Origin: Jannaschia seohaensis
GTDB taxonomy: Bacteria; Pseudomonadota; Alphaproteobacteria; Rhodobacterales; Rhodobacteraceae
Length of the DNA stretch: 64,000 bases
Direction: 5' to 3'
NCBI RefSeq assembly: GCF_900116765.1
Contig: NZ_UETC01000004.1
Coordinates: 1 to 64,000 of the forward strand
Part shown: positions 52,660 to 60,921 of the stretch, piece by piece
Numbering within the stretch: position 1 is the first letter of the stretch
How the letters are laid out: each line of letters begins with the position of its first letter
Position numbers and translations under genes: made by a program
Notes under the pieces: model-generated
What the model was told of the DNA's origin: nothing
Seen by the model: the letters and a program-made list of their open reading frames with translations, nothing else
The model's database searches: none

Positions 52660-53826
52660 ATGTGGAAGCATATCGCAGCCAATGCGATGACCCTCGGGAT
52701 CGTCGGAATCGTGGTTCTGATCGGCCTCATCCAGATCGGGAAATCACAATGGTCGGAGCCGGGCCCCCTGGCCGAGCCGACCTTTTTCGAGGTGCCGCGG
52801 GGGGCGAACCTGACGCAGGTGAGTTCGGCTTTGGAGCGGCAGGGGATCATCGTCTCCGACAGCGTTTTCCGCCTGGGCGTGCGCTACACGGAGCGCGACG
52901 ACGAGATCAAGTTCGGCACCTATGAGATCCCGGCCCGGGCGACGATGCCGGAGATCCTCGACATCATCACCGCCGGAGGGCCTTCGGTCTTCCCGTACAC
53001 GGTGACGCATCTGCTGAGGGCCAGTGGGCCCGAGGTGCGCGTCCGAGAGCGGCAGCCGGGCTCCAGCGATTTGATCGAGATCGCGACCTTCGTGCCCGGG
53101 GTGGATCCGGTGCCGGAGGCCTACACCGCGCTTGTCGAGAGCGGAGAGCCGATCACCTGGCGCATCTCCGTCGCGCCCGGCCTGACCTCCTGGGAAGTGA
53201 TCGAGGGGCTGAAATCGGCGGATTTCCTGACCGGTGCCGAGGAGCTGGGCGTTCCGGCGGAAGGCACGCTGGCGCCGGATACCTATGAGGTCGCGCGCGG
53301 TGCGGAGGCCGGCACGCTGATCGACCGGATGCAGGACGCGCAAGAGCGGGTCATCGCAGAGGCCTGGGCCAACCGCGCGCCGGGCCTGCCGCTGGCGGAC
53401 CCGCTGGAGATGCTGACGCTGGCCTCGATCATCGAGAAGGAGACCGGGGTGGCGGAGGAACGGGCGCTGGTCTCCGGCGTCTTCGTCAACCGGCTGAACC
53501 AAGGGATGCGGCTGCAAACGGACCCGACCGTCATCTATGGCGTGACCGAGGGGCGCGGCAGCCTGGGACGTGGGCTGCGGCGCAGCGAATTGGACCGGAT
53601 GACGCCTTATAACACCTATCTCATCGACGGTCTGCCGCCCGGCCCCATCGCCAATCCGAGCGCGGCGGCCATTCGCGCGGCGGTCGACCCTGCGGAGACG
53701 GATTATGTCTTCTTCGTCGCGGATGGGACCGGCGGGCACGCGTTTGCGGAGACCTTGGCCGAGCATAACGAGAACGTTGCCGCTTGGCGGGCGATCGAAG
53801 CGGCGCGGGAGAGCGTCGAGAACTAG
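52660..53826 (+). CDS. mltG: endolytic transglycosylase MltG
   Basis: A 388-residue protein. N-terminal membrane helix (about 5-27, 'NAMTLGIVGIVVLIGLIQIG'), a LysM-like part, then the YceG domain: 'LTLASIIEKETGVAEERALV' with the catalytic Glu, 'SGVFVNRLNQGMRLQTDPTV', 'NTYLIDGLPPGPIANPS' and 'ETDYVFFVADGTGGHAFAET'. It cuts nascent glycan strands and so limits their length. Terminator follows 28 bp after the stop. Confidence 0.96.
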   Translation: MWKHIAANAMTLGIVGIVVLIGLIQIGKSQWSEPGPLAEPTFFEVPRGANLTQVSSALERQGIIVSDSVFRLGVRYTERDDEIKFGTYEIPARATMPEILDIITAGGPSVFPYTVTHLLRASGPEVRVRERQPGSSDLIEIATFVPGVDPVPEAYTALVESGEPITWRISVAPGLTSWEVIEGLKSADFLTGAEELGVPAEGTLAPDTYEVARGAEAGTLIDRMQDAQERVIAEAWANRAPGLPLADPLEMLTLASIIEKETGVAEERALVSGVFVNRLNQGMRLQTDPTVIYGVTEGRGSLGRGLRRSELDRMTPYNTYLIDGLPPGPIANPSAAAIRAAVDPAETDYVFFVADGTGGHAFAETLAEHNENVAAWRAIEAARESVEN

Positions 53827-53854
53827 GGGCGTGTTTCCCTGACAGCGAAAAAGG

Positions 53855-53874
53855 GCGGCCGTTGGGCCGCTTTC
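53855..53874 (+). terminator. rho-independent terminator after mltG
   Basis: GCGGCC-gttg-GGCCGC, extended by an AAAG/CTTT pairing, followed by TTTCTTTT. Confidence 0.85.
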
Positions 53875-53893
53875 TTTTGTGTGGATCAGGGGA

Positions 53894-54031
53894 TCAGGCG
53901 CCGACGATTTGAGCTGTGCGGTCGCGCTCGATCGCGGCGGCGCGGGGGCGGTCTCGCACCTCGTAGACGCGTTCGTCGGAGGCCTGGATCCGCGAGGGGC
54001 GTCTTGCTCGGAGGCGGGAGCTGTAGAGGTT
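53894..54031 (-). pseudogene. 3' fragment of an unknown gene
   Basis: On the minus strand one frame reads 'SRLRARRPSRIQASDERVYE' followed by VRDRPRAAAIERDRTAQIVG-A and TGA (53894-53896). The composition is protein-like, but no start codon is found upstream and the frame fades near 54040. It may be the end of a gene whose 5' part was replaced when the GTA cluster's upstream region formed, or a conserved small peptide with a non-standard start. Confidence 0.3.
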
Positions 54032-54156
54032 TGATCTGCCTGAAATGCGTATGTGGTCAGTTACTTGGGGTGAAATTGAGTGCTCCGCGCGATTTCATGG
54101 TTGACCGGGCGAACGCTCTCCGGGACATTTCAGTCAAGCTGGAAGAAATGGGCGAG

Positions 54157-54195
54157 GCGCCGAGGGTTTGGGCAACCAAATCGGGGCGCTTTTTT
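54157..54195 (+). terminator. terminator-like hairpin before the GTA cluster
   Basis: GCGCC...TTTGG-gcaa-CCAAA...GGCGC followed by TTTTTT. Two stems of 5 bp are separated by a small internal loop. It lies about 50 bp upstream of the g1 start. A short frame (54099-54204, beginning MVDRANALRDISVKLEEMGE) runs through it. It would either end an upstream transcript or attenuate GTA transcription. Confidence 0.6.
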
Positions 54196-54242
54196 CGTTT
54201 CTAGGGACGTGCGGACCGGGGGCAACCTGCACGGAGCTTAAC

Positions 54243-54605
54243 ATGACAGACGAGAGGGTAAGGCCCGCCGGAACGCTGGTTCCGGAGGGATTGGATGCGC
54301 GCGCGGAGGTCGCGCGCCGCAGCATGGAGACGCTGCGGGAGCTGGTCGACCGCAAGGTCGCCGATATCAGGAGCGCCGAGGCGTGGGGCGAGACGGGCAG
54401 CGATCTGGACCGGCTCATGCGGGATCTGACCCGTGCCGTGCTCTCGGCTGTGGAACTGGAAGGGAAGATCCAGGATGCAAGACGGATCGAACGTGGAGGC
54501 GACGGGCTCGACCTCGATGCGGCCCGATCTGAGATCGGGCGCCGACTCGATCTGCGCGCTGCCGCCGGAGGCGCGACAGGCGTGGATGGAGGGGCTGAGC
54601 GATAA
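54243..54605 (+). CDS. GTA g1, small terminase-like protein
   Basis: A 120-residue protein starting MTDERVRPAGTLVPEGLDAR at ATG 54243. It is mostly helical and charged, 'RRSMETLRELVDRKVADIRS' and 'GSDLDRLMRDLTRAVLSAVE', which fits a TerS-type oligomer that feeds DNA to the large terminase. The product of the equivalent Rhodobacter gene (g1) has been shown to act as TerS. It overlaps the terL start by more than 100 bp in another frame. Confidence 0.85.
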   Translation: MTDERVRPAGTLVPEGLDARAEVARRSMETLRELVDRKVADIRSAEAWGETGSDLDRLMRDLTRAVLSAVELEGKIQDARRIERGGDGLDLDAARSEIGRRLDLRAAAGGATGVDGGAER

Positions 54606-55872
54606 CGCCCTGGGGGCGTTGCCTTGGCTCTTCGACTTTTGGGCGCTGCCGCATCAGGTGGCGCCCGAGGGCGATTGGCGGACTTGGGTCATCCTGGGGG
54701 GGCGCGGCGCGGGGAAGACCCGCGCCGGATCCGAATGGGTCCGTGCTCAGGTCGAAGGAAGCCGACCCTTGATGCCCGGGCGCGCCCGGCGCGTCGCCTT
54801 GGTGGGCGAGACCTACGAGCAGGTTCGCGACGTGATGATCGAAGGGGAGAGCGGTATTCTGGCTTGCACCCCGCCCGACAGGCGGCCCCGCTGGGTGGCG
54901 GGGCAGCGCAAGCTGGTCTGGCCCAACGGGGCGGAGGCGCAGGCCTTCAGCGCCCATGACCCGGAGGCCTTGCGGGGACCGCAATTCGATGCGGCCTGGG
55001 TGGACGAGTTGGCCAAGTGGAAGCGGGGGCAGGAGACCTGGGACAATTTGCAGTTCTGCCTGCGGCTCGGGACCGATCCGCGAGCGGTGGTCACGACGAC
55101 GCCGCGCAATGTCGAGGTACTGAAGGAGCTTCTGGGGCGGGCCTCGACGGTTTCGACCCATGCGCCCACGGACGCGAACCGGGCGCATCTGGCGCGGCCT
55201 TTCCTGGAGGAGGTCCGGGCCAAATATGCGGGCACGCGGCTGGGACGGCAGGAGCTGGACGGCGTGCTGCTGGAGGACATGGAGGGGGCATTCTGGACGA
55301 CGGCGGCGCTGGATGCCCTGCGGGTCGATGCGGTGCCGGAATTCGACCGGGTGGTCGTGGGCGTGGACCCGGCGGTGAGCTCGGGCGGGGCGTCGGACGA
55401 GACGGGCATCGTGGTTGTGGGCGCCGTGACGCAGGGGCCGCCCGCGACCTGGCGGGCCTGGGTGCTGGCGGATGCCAGCGTCTCGGCGGCCTCGCCGACC
55501 GAATGGGCGGCGGCGGTGGCGGCGGCCTATGCGAATTTCGGCGCGGATCGCGTGGTCGCGGAGGGCAACCAGGGCGGCGAGATGATCGAGGCCGTGTTGC
55601 GGCAGGTGGCACCTTTTGTGAGCTATCGCAAGGTGACGGCCCGCCAGGCCAAGGGCGCCCGGGCGGAGCCTGTCGCCGCGCTCTATGAGCAGGGGCGGGT
55701 GCGGCACCGGCGGGGGCTGGGCCGGTTGGAGGACCAGATGTGCCGGATGGGACCGGGCGGCTATCAGGGCCGCGGGTCGCCCGACCGGGTCGATGCGCTG
55801 GTCTGGGCGATGTGGGACGCGATGCTGGACCCCGCGCGGGCGCGGGGGGGACCGACGGTCCGGGTGTTGTGA
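54475..55872 (+). CDS. GTA g2, large terminase (TerL)
   Basis: A 465-residue protein. The N-terminal packaging ATPase has Walker A 'VILGGRGAGKTRAGSEWVRA' and Walker B 'FDAAWVDELAKW', with coupling motif 'ATTTPRN'-like 'VVTTTPRNVEVLKELL'. The C-terminal RNase-H-fold nuclease has Asp in 'RVVVGVDPAVSSGGASDETG' and 'RVDALVWAMWDAM'. In GTAs it packages random host DNA of a few kb. ATG 54475 overlaps g1. Confidence 0.95.
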   Translation: MQDGSNVEATGSTSMRPDLRSGADSICALPPEARQAWMEGLSDNALGALPWLFDFWALPHQVAPEGDWRTWVILGGRGAGKTRAGSEWVRAQVEGSRPLMPGRARRVALVGETYEQVRDVMIEGESGILACTPPDRRPRWVAGQRKLVWPNGAEAQAFSAHDPEALRGPQFDAAWVDELAKWKRGQETWDNLQFCLRLGTDPRAVVTTTPRNVEVLKELLGRASTVSTHAPTDANRAHLARPFLEEVRAKYAGTRLGRQELDGVLLEDMEGAFWTTAALDALRVDAVPEFDRVVVGVDPAVSSGGASDETGIVVVGAVTQGPPATWRAWVLADASVSAASPTEWAAAVAAAYANFGADRVVAEGNQGGEMIEAVLRQVAPFVSYRKVTARQAKGARAEPVAALYEQGRVRHRRGLGRLEDQMCRMGPGGYQGRGSPDRVDALVWAMWDAMLDPARARGGPTVRVL

Positions 55873-55904
55873 CAGGCCCCTGGCGGGGCGACGGAACTGA
55901 GAGA

Positions 55905-55930
55905 GGGGCGCCGCTGGGGCGCCCCTTTCT
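55905..55930 (+). terminator. hairpin between terL and portal genes
   Basis: GGGGCGCC-gctgg-GGCGCCCC, a perfect 8-bp stem, followed by TTTCTGTT. It lies inside the GTA cluster, 32 bp after terL. It could lower expression of downstream genes or set the terL to structural-gene ratio. Confidence 0.65.
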
Positions 55931-55957
55931 GTTGGGAACGGACGGAAAGGACGGCCG

Positions 55958-57121
55958 ATGTTCGGATTTGGCAGGAAGGACCAGGATGCAGCGCCGGCGC
56001 GGCGGGAGGTCAAAGCCTCGGCCGCGGGGCGCGTCATCGCCTGGGGCACGGTCGGGCGGAACGTCTGGTCGGCGCGCGATACCGTGTCGCTGACGCGGAG
56101 CGGGTTCGCCTCGAACCCGGTCGGGTTCCGGGCCGTCAAGCTGATCGCGGAGGCGGCGGCGGCGGTGCCCGTTGTCGTGGGCGATGGCGCCGCGCGGTTC
56201 GAGGTGCATCCGGTGATGGACCTGCTGCGGCGGCCGAACGGCACGCAGGGCCGGGCGGAGCTGTTCGAGGCTCTGTTCGGGCAGCTTCTGCTGTCGGGAG
56301 ACGCCTATCTGGAGGCGGTCGGCCCGGAAGGCGTGCCGCTGGAGCTGCATGTTCTGCGCTCGGACCGGATGTCGGTGGTGCCGGGGCCGGACGGGTGGCC
56401 GGCGGCCTATGACTATTCGGTCGGGGGCCGGTCGCATCGGTTCAAGGTCGGCGAGGTGTCGCCGGTGCTGCATATCCGCAGCTTTCACCCGCTCGACGAC
56501 CATTACGGCTTGTCGCCGTTCCAGGCGGCGGGAAGCGCGATCGACGTGCACAACGCGGCCTCGGCCTGGTCGAAGGGGCTGCTGGATAATGCGGCGCGGC
56601 CCTCAGGCGCCATCGTGCATCGCGGCGAAGCGCCGCTGACCCAGGAACAGTTCGACCAGCTGACCGCCGCGCTGGAGGCGCATCATCAGGGGTCGCGGAA
56701 TGCGGGGCGGCCGATCCTGCTTGATGGTGGGTTGGAATGGGAGAGCATGGGGCTGTCTCCCTCGGACATGGAGTTCCAGAAGACCAAGGAAGTCGCGGCC
56801 CGTGAGATCGCGATGGCCTTCGGCGTGCCGCCGATGCTGCTGGGGATCCCGGGCGACGCGACCTATGCAAACTACGTTGAGGCCAACCGGGCCTTCTACC
56901 GGCTAACGGTGCTGCCGCTGGTCGGGCGGGTCTCGGATGCGGTGGCGCGGTGGCTGTCGACGCATATGGGCGAAGCGCTGGATATCCAGCCCGACCGGGA
57001 CCGCATCCCCGCCTTGCAGGCGGAGCGGGACGCCGAGTGGCAGCGGATCGCGCAGGCCGACTTCCTGACGGCGGCCGAGAAACGGGAGCGGCTGGGTCTG
57101 CCGCCCTTGGGGGATGCGTGA
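55958..57121 (+). CDS. GTA g3, portal protein (HK97 family)
   Basis: A 387-residue portal. N-terminus MFGFGRKDQDAAPARREVKA; core segments 'NPVGFRAVKLIAEAAAAVPV', 'LLRRPNGTQGRAELFEALFG', 'PSDMEFQKTKEVAAREIAMA' and 'FGVPPMLLGIPGDATYANYV'. It forms the ring through which DNA enters the head. RBS GGAAAGGA. Length agrees with GTA portals. Its stop overlaps g3.5. Confidence 0.95.
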   Translation: MFGFGRKDQDAAPARREVKASAAGRVIAWGTVGRNVWSARDTVSLTRSGFASNPVGFRAVKLIAEAAAAVPVVVGDGAARFEVHPVMDLLRRPNGTQGRAELFEALFGQLLLSGDAYLEAVGPEGVPLELHVLRSDRMSVVPGPDGWPAAYDYSVGGRSHRFKVGEVSPVLHIRSFHPLDDHYGLSPFQAAGSAIDVHNAASAWSKGLLDNAARPSGAIVHRGEAPLTQEQFDQLTAALEAHHQGSRNAGRPILLDGGLEWESMGLSPSDMEFQKTKEVAAREIAMAFGVPPMLLGIPGDATYANYVEANRAFYRLTVLPLVGRVSDAVARWLSTHMGEALDIQPDRDRIPALQAERDAEWQRIAQADFLTAAEKRERLGLPPLGDA

Positions 57122-57348
57122 GCGTCCAGCGGGGCGGGTCGCGGTTCCTCTACGAGCCGTTCGACGCCGCGAACGCCCGCATCGAGGCCAATGAACGCGT
57201 GTTGGAGGAGCGCTGGGACGCGTTGTCGTTCCGGCTGCGGCATATCGAGGGCGTGCTGGAGCGGCTGGAGCGGCGGCTCTGGCTGGCCGTGATGGGCGTG
57301 GCCGGGACCGTGCTGGCCCAGGGCGTGACGTATCTGATCCAACTTTGA
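57118..57348 (+). CDS. GTA g3.5, head formation protein
   Basis: A 76-residue protein starting at GTG 57118 (overlap GTGA with portal). A coiled coil ('RIEANERVLEERWDALSFRL', 'RHIEGVLERLERRLW') is followed by one membrane helix ('LAVMGVAGTVLAQGVTYLI'). It matches the small gene between portal and protease in Rhodobacter GTA clusters, needed for head formation. The membrane helix suggests transient anchoring of head assembly. Confidence 0.88.
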   Translation: MSVQRGGSRFLYEPFDAANARIEANERVLEERWDALSFRLRHIEGVLERLERRLWLAVMGVAGTVLAQGVTYLIQL

Positions 57349-57359
57349 GGGAGGGGCTC

Positions 57360-57887
57360 ATGGCCTTGGAACGGAAGTTCGCGCACGGGGATGCCCGGGT
57401 GCGGCTGGCGGACGGTGTCCGGATCACCGGCTATGCCTCGTGGTTCGGCGTCGAGGACGGGGGCCGCGACGTGGTCCAGTCCGGCGCCTATTGCGACAGC
57501 CTGGCGCGGGCCAGCGCCGAGGGGCGCGCCATCAAGATGCTTTGGCAGCATGACCCGACACAGGTGATCGGCGTCTGGGACGCCGTGGTCGAGGACACGC
57601 GCGGGCTGCGCGTTGAGGGGCGGCTGCTGAAGGGCGTGGAGAAGGCCCGGGAGGCTGCGGCCCTGATCGAGGCGGGGGCGCTGGACGGGCTGAGCATCGG
57701 CTACACCGTCAAACGCGCCGTGAGGGACGGGCAGGGGCGCAGGCTCCTGCAGGAACTGGAGCTTTGGGAGGTGTCGCTTGTGACCTTTCCGATGCTGCCC
57801 AGTGCGCGGGTGGGGGCCAAGGCGGACCCCCTGCGCGACGTGGCGCAGGCCATTCGGGCCGCGCGTCTTGAACTGGCGCGCGACTGA
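57360..57887 (+). CDS. GTA g4, prohead protease (HK97 family)
   Basis: A 175-residue serine protease starting MALERKFAHGDARVRLADGV. Family motifs: 'GYASWFGVEDGGRDVVQSGA', His in 'KMLWQHDPTQVIGVW', Ser in 'ALDGLSIGYTVKRAVRDGQG', and 'LELWEVSLVTFPMLPSARV'. It processes the capsid protein. ATG 57360 is preceded by GAGGGAGG. Confidence 0.95.
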   Translation: MALERKFAHGDARVRLADGVRITGYASWFGVEDGGRDVVQSGAYCDSLARASAEGRAIKMLWQHDPTQVIGVWDAVVEDTRGLRVEGRLLKGVEKAREAAALIEAGALDGLSIGYTVKRAVRDGQGRRLLQELELWEVSLVTFPMLPSARVGAKADPLRDVAQAIRAARLELARD

Positions 57888-57915
57888 CGCCGCCGACATC
57901 CAGAGGAGAGACCCG

Positions 57916-59061
57916 ATGAGCCATGACGGCGTCGGCGAAGTCGCCGAGGCGCTGACCGGATTGGTCCGCGATCTCAAAGGCTTCCGAACGGAGATGACCC
58001 AGAAGATGCAACAGCAGGAAGAGCGTCTGAACATGACCTACAAGAGCCACCGTCCGCAGCTGGAGACGGCGCAATCGACCGAGGCCCCTCATCAGAAGGC
58101 GATGGACCTCTACTTGCGTTCGGGCGACGACGATGCGCTGCGCGCGCTGTCCCTGGAGGGCAAGGCGCTGAACACGGCCGTCTCGGCCGAGGGCGGCTAC
58201 TTGATCGATCCGCAGACCGCCGAGACGGTCTCCTCGGTGCTCAAGGGCGCGGCGTCGATCCGGGCCATTGCCAATGTCGTGAACGTGGAGGCGACCTCCT
58301 ACGATGTGCTGGTCGACCATACCGAACTGGGCACCGGCTGGGCCACCGAGAGCGCGCCCACCGCGGAGACGACCACGCCCGTCTTCGACCGCATCTCGAT
58401 CCCGCTGCACGAATTGTCGGCGTTGCCGAAGGCGTCGCAGCGGCTGCTGGACGACGTGGCGTTCGATATCGAGGGCTGGCTGGCCGGGCGGATTGCCGAC
58501 AAGTTCGCGACCGCCGAGGCCACGGCCTTCGTGTCGGGAGACGGCATCGACAAGCCGACCGGCTTCCTGACCTACACAGCGGTGCCGGATGCGTCCTGGA
58601 GTTGGGGCGATATCGGCTATGTGCCGACCGGCGCGGCCGCCGATTTCGATTCGAACAGCCCGTCGGATGCCATCGTCGACCTGGTCTATGCGCTGGGCGC
58701 GAAGTATCGGGCCAATGCGACCTTCGTGATGAACTCCAAAACGGCGGGCGCCGTGCGGAAGATGAAGGACGCGGACGGGCGGTTCCTGTGGGCCGACAGC
58801 CTGCAAGCGGGCCAGCCGGCGCAGCTGATGGGCTACCCGGTGCTGATCGCCGAGGACATGCCCGATGTGGGCGCGAACGCTCATTGCGTCGCCTTCGGCG
58901 ATTTCGGGGCGGGCTACACCATTGCGGAGCGGCCGGACTTGCGGGTGCTGCGCGACCCGTTCTCGGCCAAGCCGCATGTCCTGTTCTACGCCACCAAGCG
59001 CGTCGGCGGGGACGTCACGGATTTCGCGGCGATCAAGCTGCTGAAATGCGCCATCTCGTGA
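57916..59061 (+). CDS. GTA g5, major capsid protein (HK97 fold)
   Basis: A 381-residue protein. A coiled-coil delta domain (residues 1-60, 'VAEALTGLVRDLKGFRTEMT') is expected to be removed by the protease. The HK97 fold follows, with 'EGGYLIDPQTAETVSSVLKG', 'STAWATE'-like 'GTGWATESAPTAETTTPVFD', 'NATFVMNSKTAGAVRKMKDA' and 'LFYATKRVGGDVTDFAAIKL'. RBS GAGGAGAG. Strongly conserved across GTA-bearing Rhodobacterales. Confidence 0.96.
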   Translation: MSHDGVGEVAEALTGLVRDLKGFRTEMTQKMQQQEERLNMTYKSHRPQLETAQSTEAPHQKAMDLYLRSGDDDALRALSLEGKALNTAVSAEGGYLIDPQTAETVSSVLKGAASIRAIANVVNVEATSYDVLVDHTELGTGWATESAPTAETTTPVFDRISIPLHELSALPKASQRLLDDVAFDIEGWLAGRIADKFATAEATAFVSGDGIDKPTGFLTYTAVPDASWSWGDIGYVPTGAAADFDSNSPSDAIVDLVYALGAKYRANATFVMNSKTAGAVRKMKDADGRFLWADSLQAGQPAQLMGYPVLIAEDMPDVGANAHCVAFGDFGAGYTIAERPDLRVLRDPFSAKPHVLFYATKRVGGDVTDFAAIKLLKCAIS

Positions 59062-59205
59062 TCCTGTCGCGGGCCACGCGCCCGTGACGCCATCCCGCCG
59101 GCCGCTCTCGCGGGCGGCGGGGGCGGGGCCGGAGGGCCCCCGGCTTGGTCCGCACGCGCGGTCCGCCGGCCTCGTCAGAACTTCATGCAATTTCGGGAGG
59201 GCCGC

Positions 59206-59754
59206 ATGGTCTTGAGGGTCTTGGAAACCGAGGCGCTGGCGGATGCCGCGCTGCCGGTGGCGCAGCTGGCCACCCATATGCGCCTGGCGGAGGGCTATGC
59301 GCTGGTGCCGGGCCAGGAGGACCGGCTGCGGCTGCGCCTGCGCGCGGCGATCGCGACGATCGAGCGGCGGCTCGGGCTGATCCTGATTGCGCGGGAGGTC
59401 GTGTTGACGGGGCCGGGCGGGGCCGCGCGCATCGCCGTTCCGGTCGGGCCGAACGCGGTGTTGGTCTCGGTGGAGCAGGAGTTGGGCGGCGTCACCTCGG
59501 CCATCACGGGGGGCGTGCTGCGCCTGGAGGACACGTTGGGTCCCGTTCTGGAGCTGCCGAAGGCGCCGCCGGAGACGGCGCAGCTTCGCGTGATCCTGCA
59601 AGCCGGGTTCGCGAACTGGGACGCGGTTCCGGCGGAATTGGCGCAGGCGGTGCTGGCCTGGGGGGAGGCGCTCGATCTGGGCGAGGACGCGCCCAAGGCC
59701 GCGGAGCGGTTGATCGCGCCCTGGCGGGCGGCTCGGATCGGGGCGCGGGTCTGA
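59206..59754 (+). CDS. GTA g6, head-tail connector protein
   Basis: A 182-residue protein starting MVLRVLETEALADAALPVAQ at ATG 59206, with GGGAGG upstream. 'DRLRLRLRAAIATIERRLG' and 'AQLRVILQAGFANWDAVPAE' fit the gp6-like adaptor family. It caps the portal and prepares the tail joint. The 144-bp gap before it holds no gene. Overlaps g7 by 1 bp. Confidence 0.9.
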   Translation: MVLRVLETEALADAALPVAQLATHMRLAEGYALVPGQEDRLRLRLRAAIATIERRLGLILIAREVVLTGPGGAARIAVPVGPNAVLVSVEQELGGVTSAITGGVLRLEDTLGPVLELPKAPPETAQLRVILQAGFANWDAVPAELAQAVLAWGEALDLGEDAPKAAERLIAPWRAARIGARV

Positions 59755-60089
59755 TGCCGCGGCAACTGACGCGGCGGCTGACGCATGAGGCACCCACGCG
59801 CGTGGAGGACGGCGCGGGTGGCTGGACCCGGAGCTGGGAGATGCGCGGCGCGCATTGGTGCGAGGTGCGGATGCGCTCGGGCCAGCTGAGACCGACGGAA
59901 TTCGGGCGGACGCCGCGGCTGGCGGTGCGGATCGTGACCCATGCGGTACCGCAGGATCAGCCGACCCGGCCCTGGCCGGGCCATCGCCTGTCCGACCTCG
60001 GGCGCGGCTACATCGTCGATGCGGTGCACGAGAACGATCCGAACGACCGCTACATGACGATCCTCGCCTCCGAGGAGGTGGTGGAATGA
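59754..60089 (+). CDS. GTA g7, head closure protein
   Basis: A 111-residue protein starting MPRQLTRRLTHEAPTRVEDG. The family's 'R.E...G...TRSWEMRGAHW' and 'GRGYIVDAVHENDPNDRYMT' resemble phage head-tail joining (SPP1 gp16-like) proteins. It seals the head and offers the docking face for the tail. Overlaps g8 by 4 bp. Confidence 0.9.
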   Translation: MPRQLTRRLTHEAPTRVEDGAGGWTRSWEMRGAHWCEVRMRSGQLRPTEFGRTPRLAVRIVTHAVPQDQPTRPWPGHRLSDLGRGYIVDAVHENDPNDRYMTILASEEVVE

Positions 60090-60499
60090 CCTATGCGATG
60101 GGCGCGAGCCTCCAGACCGCGGTCTATGGCACCCTGGCCTCGGACCCGGCGCTGGATGGGATGCTGGCCGGCGCGATCTATGACGTGGTGCCGCAGCGGG
60201 CGCCGGATCTGTTCATCGCGCTGGGGCCCGAAGACGCGGTCGGGATCGGCGACGCGACCGGGCAGGGCGCACGGCACGACCTACGGATCAGCGTGGTGAC
60301 GAAGCGCGAGGGCTACTCGGCGGCCAAGGCGGCGGCGGTGCTGGTCTCGGACGCGCTGCTGGGCGCGCCGTTGAGCCTGACGCGGGGACGACTGGTCTCG
60401 CTGCGCTTCCTGAAGGCGCGGGCGCGGCGGGACGAGGGCGAGAACACGCGGCGGATCGATCTGTGGTTCCGCGCGCGGGTGGACGACGACAATTCCTGA
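60086..60499 (+). CDS. GTA g8, tail terminator (DUF3168)
   Basis: A 137-residue protein starting MTYAMGASLQTAVYGTLASD. 'GMLAGAIYDVVPQRAPDLFI' and 'DLRISVVTKREGYSAAKAAA' are DUF3168 hallmarks. It caps the tail tube and joins it to the head. Coupled to g7 by overlap; g9 follows 11 bp later. Confidence 0.93.
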   Translation: MTYAMGASLQTAVYGTLASDPALDGMLAGAIYDVVPQRAPDLFIALGPEDAVGIGDATGQGARHDLRISVVTKREGYSAAKAAAVLVSDALLGAPLSLTRGRLVSLRFLKARARRDEGENTRRIDLWFRARVDDDNS

Positions 60500-60510
60500 G
60501 GAGTGGGACT

Positions 60511-60921
60511 ATGAGCGTACAAAGCGGCAAGGACCTTTTGCTGAAGGTCGATCTGGATGGGGTCGGAAACTTCGCGACCATGGCGGGGCTGCGCGCCACG
60601 CGGCTGACCTTCAACTCGGGCAGCATCGACGTGACCTCGCTGGAGAGCGCGGGGGGCTGGCGCGAATTGTTGGGGGGCGGCGTGAAGTCGGCGGCGATCC
60701 AGGGCTCGGGCGTGTTCCGCGACGCGGCCTCGGATGCACGGGCGCGGACGATGTTCTTCGACGGCGCCGTGCCGGTGTTCCGGATCATCATCCCGGATTT
60801 CGGGACCGTCGAGGGGCCATTCCAGATCACGTCGCTGGAATATGCGGGCAGCCATGACGGTGAGGCGACCTATGAGATCGCGCTGGCCTCGGCGGGGGCG
60901 GTGAGCTTCACCGCGCTTTGA
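60511..60921 (+). CDS. GTA g9, major tail protein (TP901-1 type)
   Basis: A 136-residue tail tube protein starting MSVQSGKDLLLKVDLDGVGN. 'AGLRATRLTFNSGSIDVTSL' and 'FQITSLEYAGSHDGEATYEI' are typical of the TP901-1 major tail family. It stacks as rings to make the tube. Overlaps g10 by 1 bp (TGATG). Confidence 0.94.
   Translation: MSVQSGKDLLLKVDLDGVGNFATMAGLRATRLTFNSGSIDVTSLESAGGWRELLGGGVKSAAIQGSGVFRDAASDARARTMFFDGAVPVFRIIIPDFGTVEGPFQITSLEYAGSHDGEATYEIALASAGAVSFTAL

Noticed and set aside
53948..53963. 16-bp match between dddL (gcggtctcgcacctcg) and the fragment upstream of the GTA
   Set aside because: Both encode EVRDR in GC-rich codons and only one heptamer unit is present at the second site; chance or codon-usage similarity is enough.
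59062..59205. Gene between GTA capsid and g6
   Set aside because: No frame with start and coding character; only GC-rich inverted runs.
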